Below are positions 48,786 to 48,984 of a DNA stretch of 48,984 bases, piece after piece. The DNA lies in assembly GCA_009731375.1 (NCBI GenBank), contig BJOX01000126.1, forward strand, positions 158,418-207,401. Direction: 5' to 3'. Each line of letters begins with the position of its first letter. Position 1 is the stretch's first letter. The notes below the pieces were generated by a model that saw nothing but the letters and a program-made list of their open reading frames with translations, did not search any database and was not told the origin of the DNA. A program made the position numbers and the translations under genes. This DNA comes from Paulinella micropora. Taxonomy: Eukaryota; Cercozoa; Imbricatea; Euglyphida.

Positions 48786-48984
48786 GAGATATCGACTAAT
48801 GTCAGAAAAAAGGAGCTTCTGATTTCGTCAACCAAGGAAGTCTGTGGGTAAAGTATTAACCCGATGCCCAGCTAAGCCGTGATGTTTGCACGGAAGGGAC
48901 TGATACAGGCGATACCAAAGCTCCCTAGTACCAGGCGGGGCCAGGGCTCGTTCCATAAGCGCCCCTTGCAGAACGAGCTCCCAC

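Noticed and set aside
48944-48980. Hairpin GGCTCGTTC…GAACGAGC at the window end as a terminator
   Set aside because: Only 8 bp pair, the loop is long, and there is no gene or T-run beside it.

Overview
The window is nuclear DNA of an intron-bearing eukaryote that is rich in mobile elements. Short exons bounded by AG/GT splice sites, large microsatellite blocks, LTR retrotransposons and small inverted-repeat elements all point to this. No rRNA, tRNA, CRISPR array or bacterial-style operon was seen. The species cannot be named from the sequence. An alga or other protist seems likeliest because of the GC-rich virus-like island, but that is inference. Five N gaps, four beside long G, C or T runs, show that the assembly is weak in places.

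Layout. 1-4.83 kb is mostly simple-sequence DNA (GA, CATA, GATA, GGATTA-type hexamers, GGATA/AATAC/ATACG pentamers). Embedded in it are two reverse-strand exons that together encode most of a J (DnaJ) domain, plus an unclassified 450-bp island. 4.9-6.35 kb holds several candidate forward exons of one or two host genes around a 436-bp gap. 6.64-11.06 kb is the 3' end of an old Ty3/gypsy element. A 272-bp MITE-like element and a 3.2-kb composite with 155-bp inverted terminal repeats and head-to-head gag remnants have broken into it. 11.56-22.15 kb is a nearly intact Ty3/gypsy element: two 239-bp LTRs differing at 2 sites, and gag and pol in one frame separated only by UGA. 22.15-25.0 kb is AT-rich unique and repeat DNA followed by trinucleotide and CATA arrays.

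25.3-33.9 kb is a compact GC-rich island unlike its surroundings. It has small intronless ORFs, TAATTAAAAA motifs before genes, 143-bp tandem repeats with nested palindromes, and a decayed 5.2-kb fibre gene. The fibre alternates phage-tail-fibre-like AANKxYVD linkers with about five discoidin-like (F5/8 type C) domains and ends in a C1q/TNF-like head. I read it as an endogenised, decaying fragment of a large dsDNA virus. No capsid, ATPase or polymerase gene is present to identify the virus.

34.86-43.75 kb is a degenerate Ty1/copia element: gag with CCHC knuckle, an unusually long extra coding module, then protease, integrase, reverse transcriptase and RNase H, all broken by frameshifts and stops. 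It includes a 391-bp segment that the assembly has probably duplicated. 43.75-47.6 kb is AT-rich with no convincing gene but with palindromic and inverted repeats. 47.65-48.4 kb carries the last two phase-compatible exons of a reverse-strand host gene, and the window ends in GATA repeats.

The genes do not form one pathway. The order is host gene ends embedded in microsatellites, then nested transposons, then a viral insertion, then another transposon. Relative ages can be read from the damage: the gypsy element is youngest, the copia and viral island are clearly decayed, and the gypsy remnant predates the insertions inside it.
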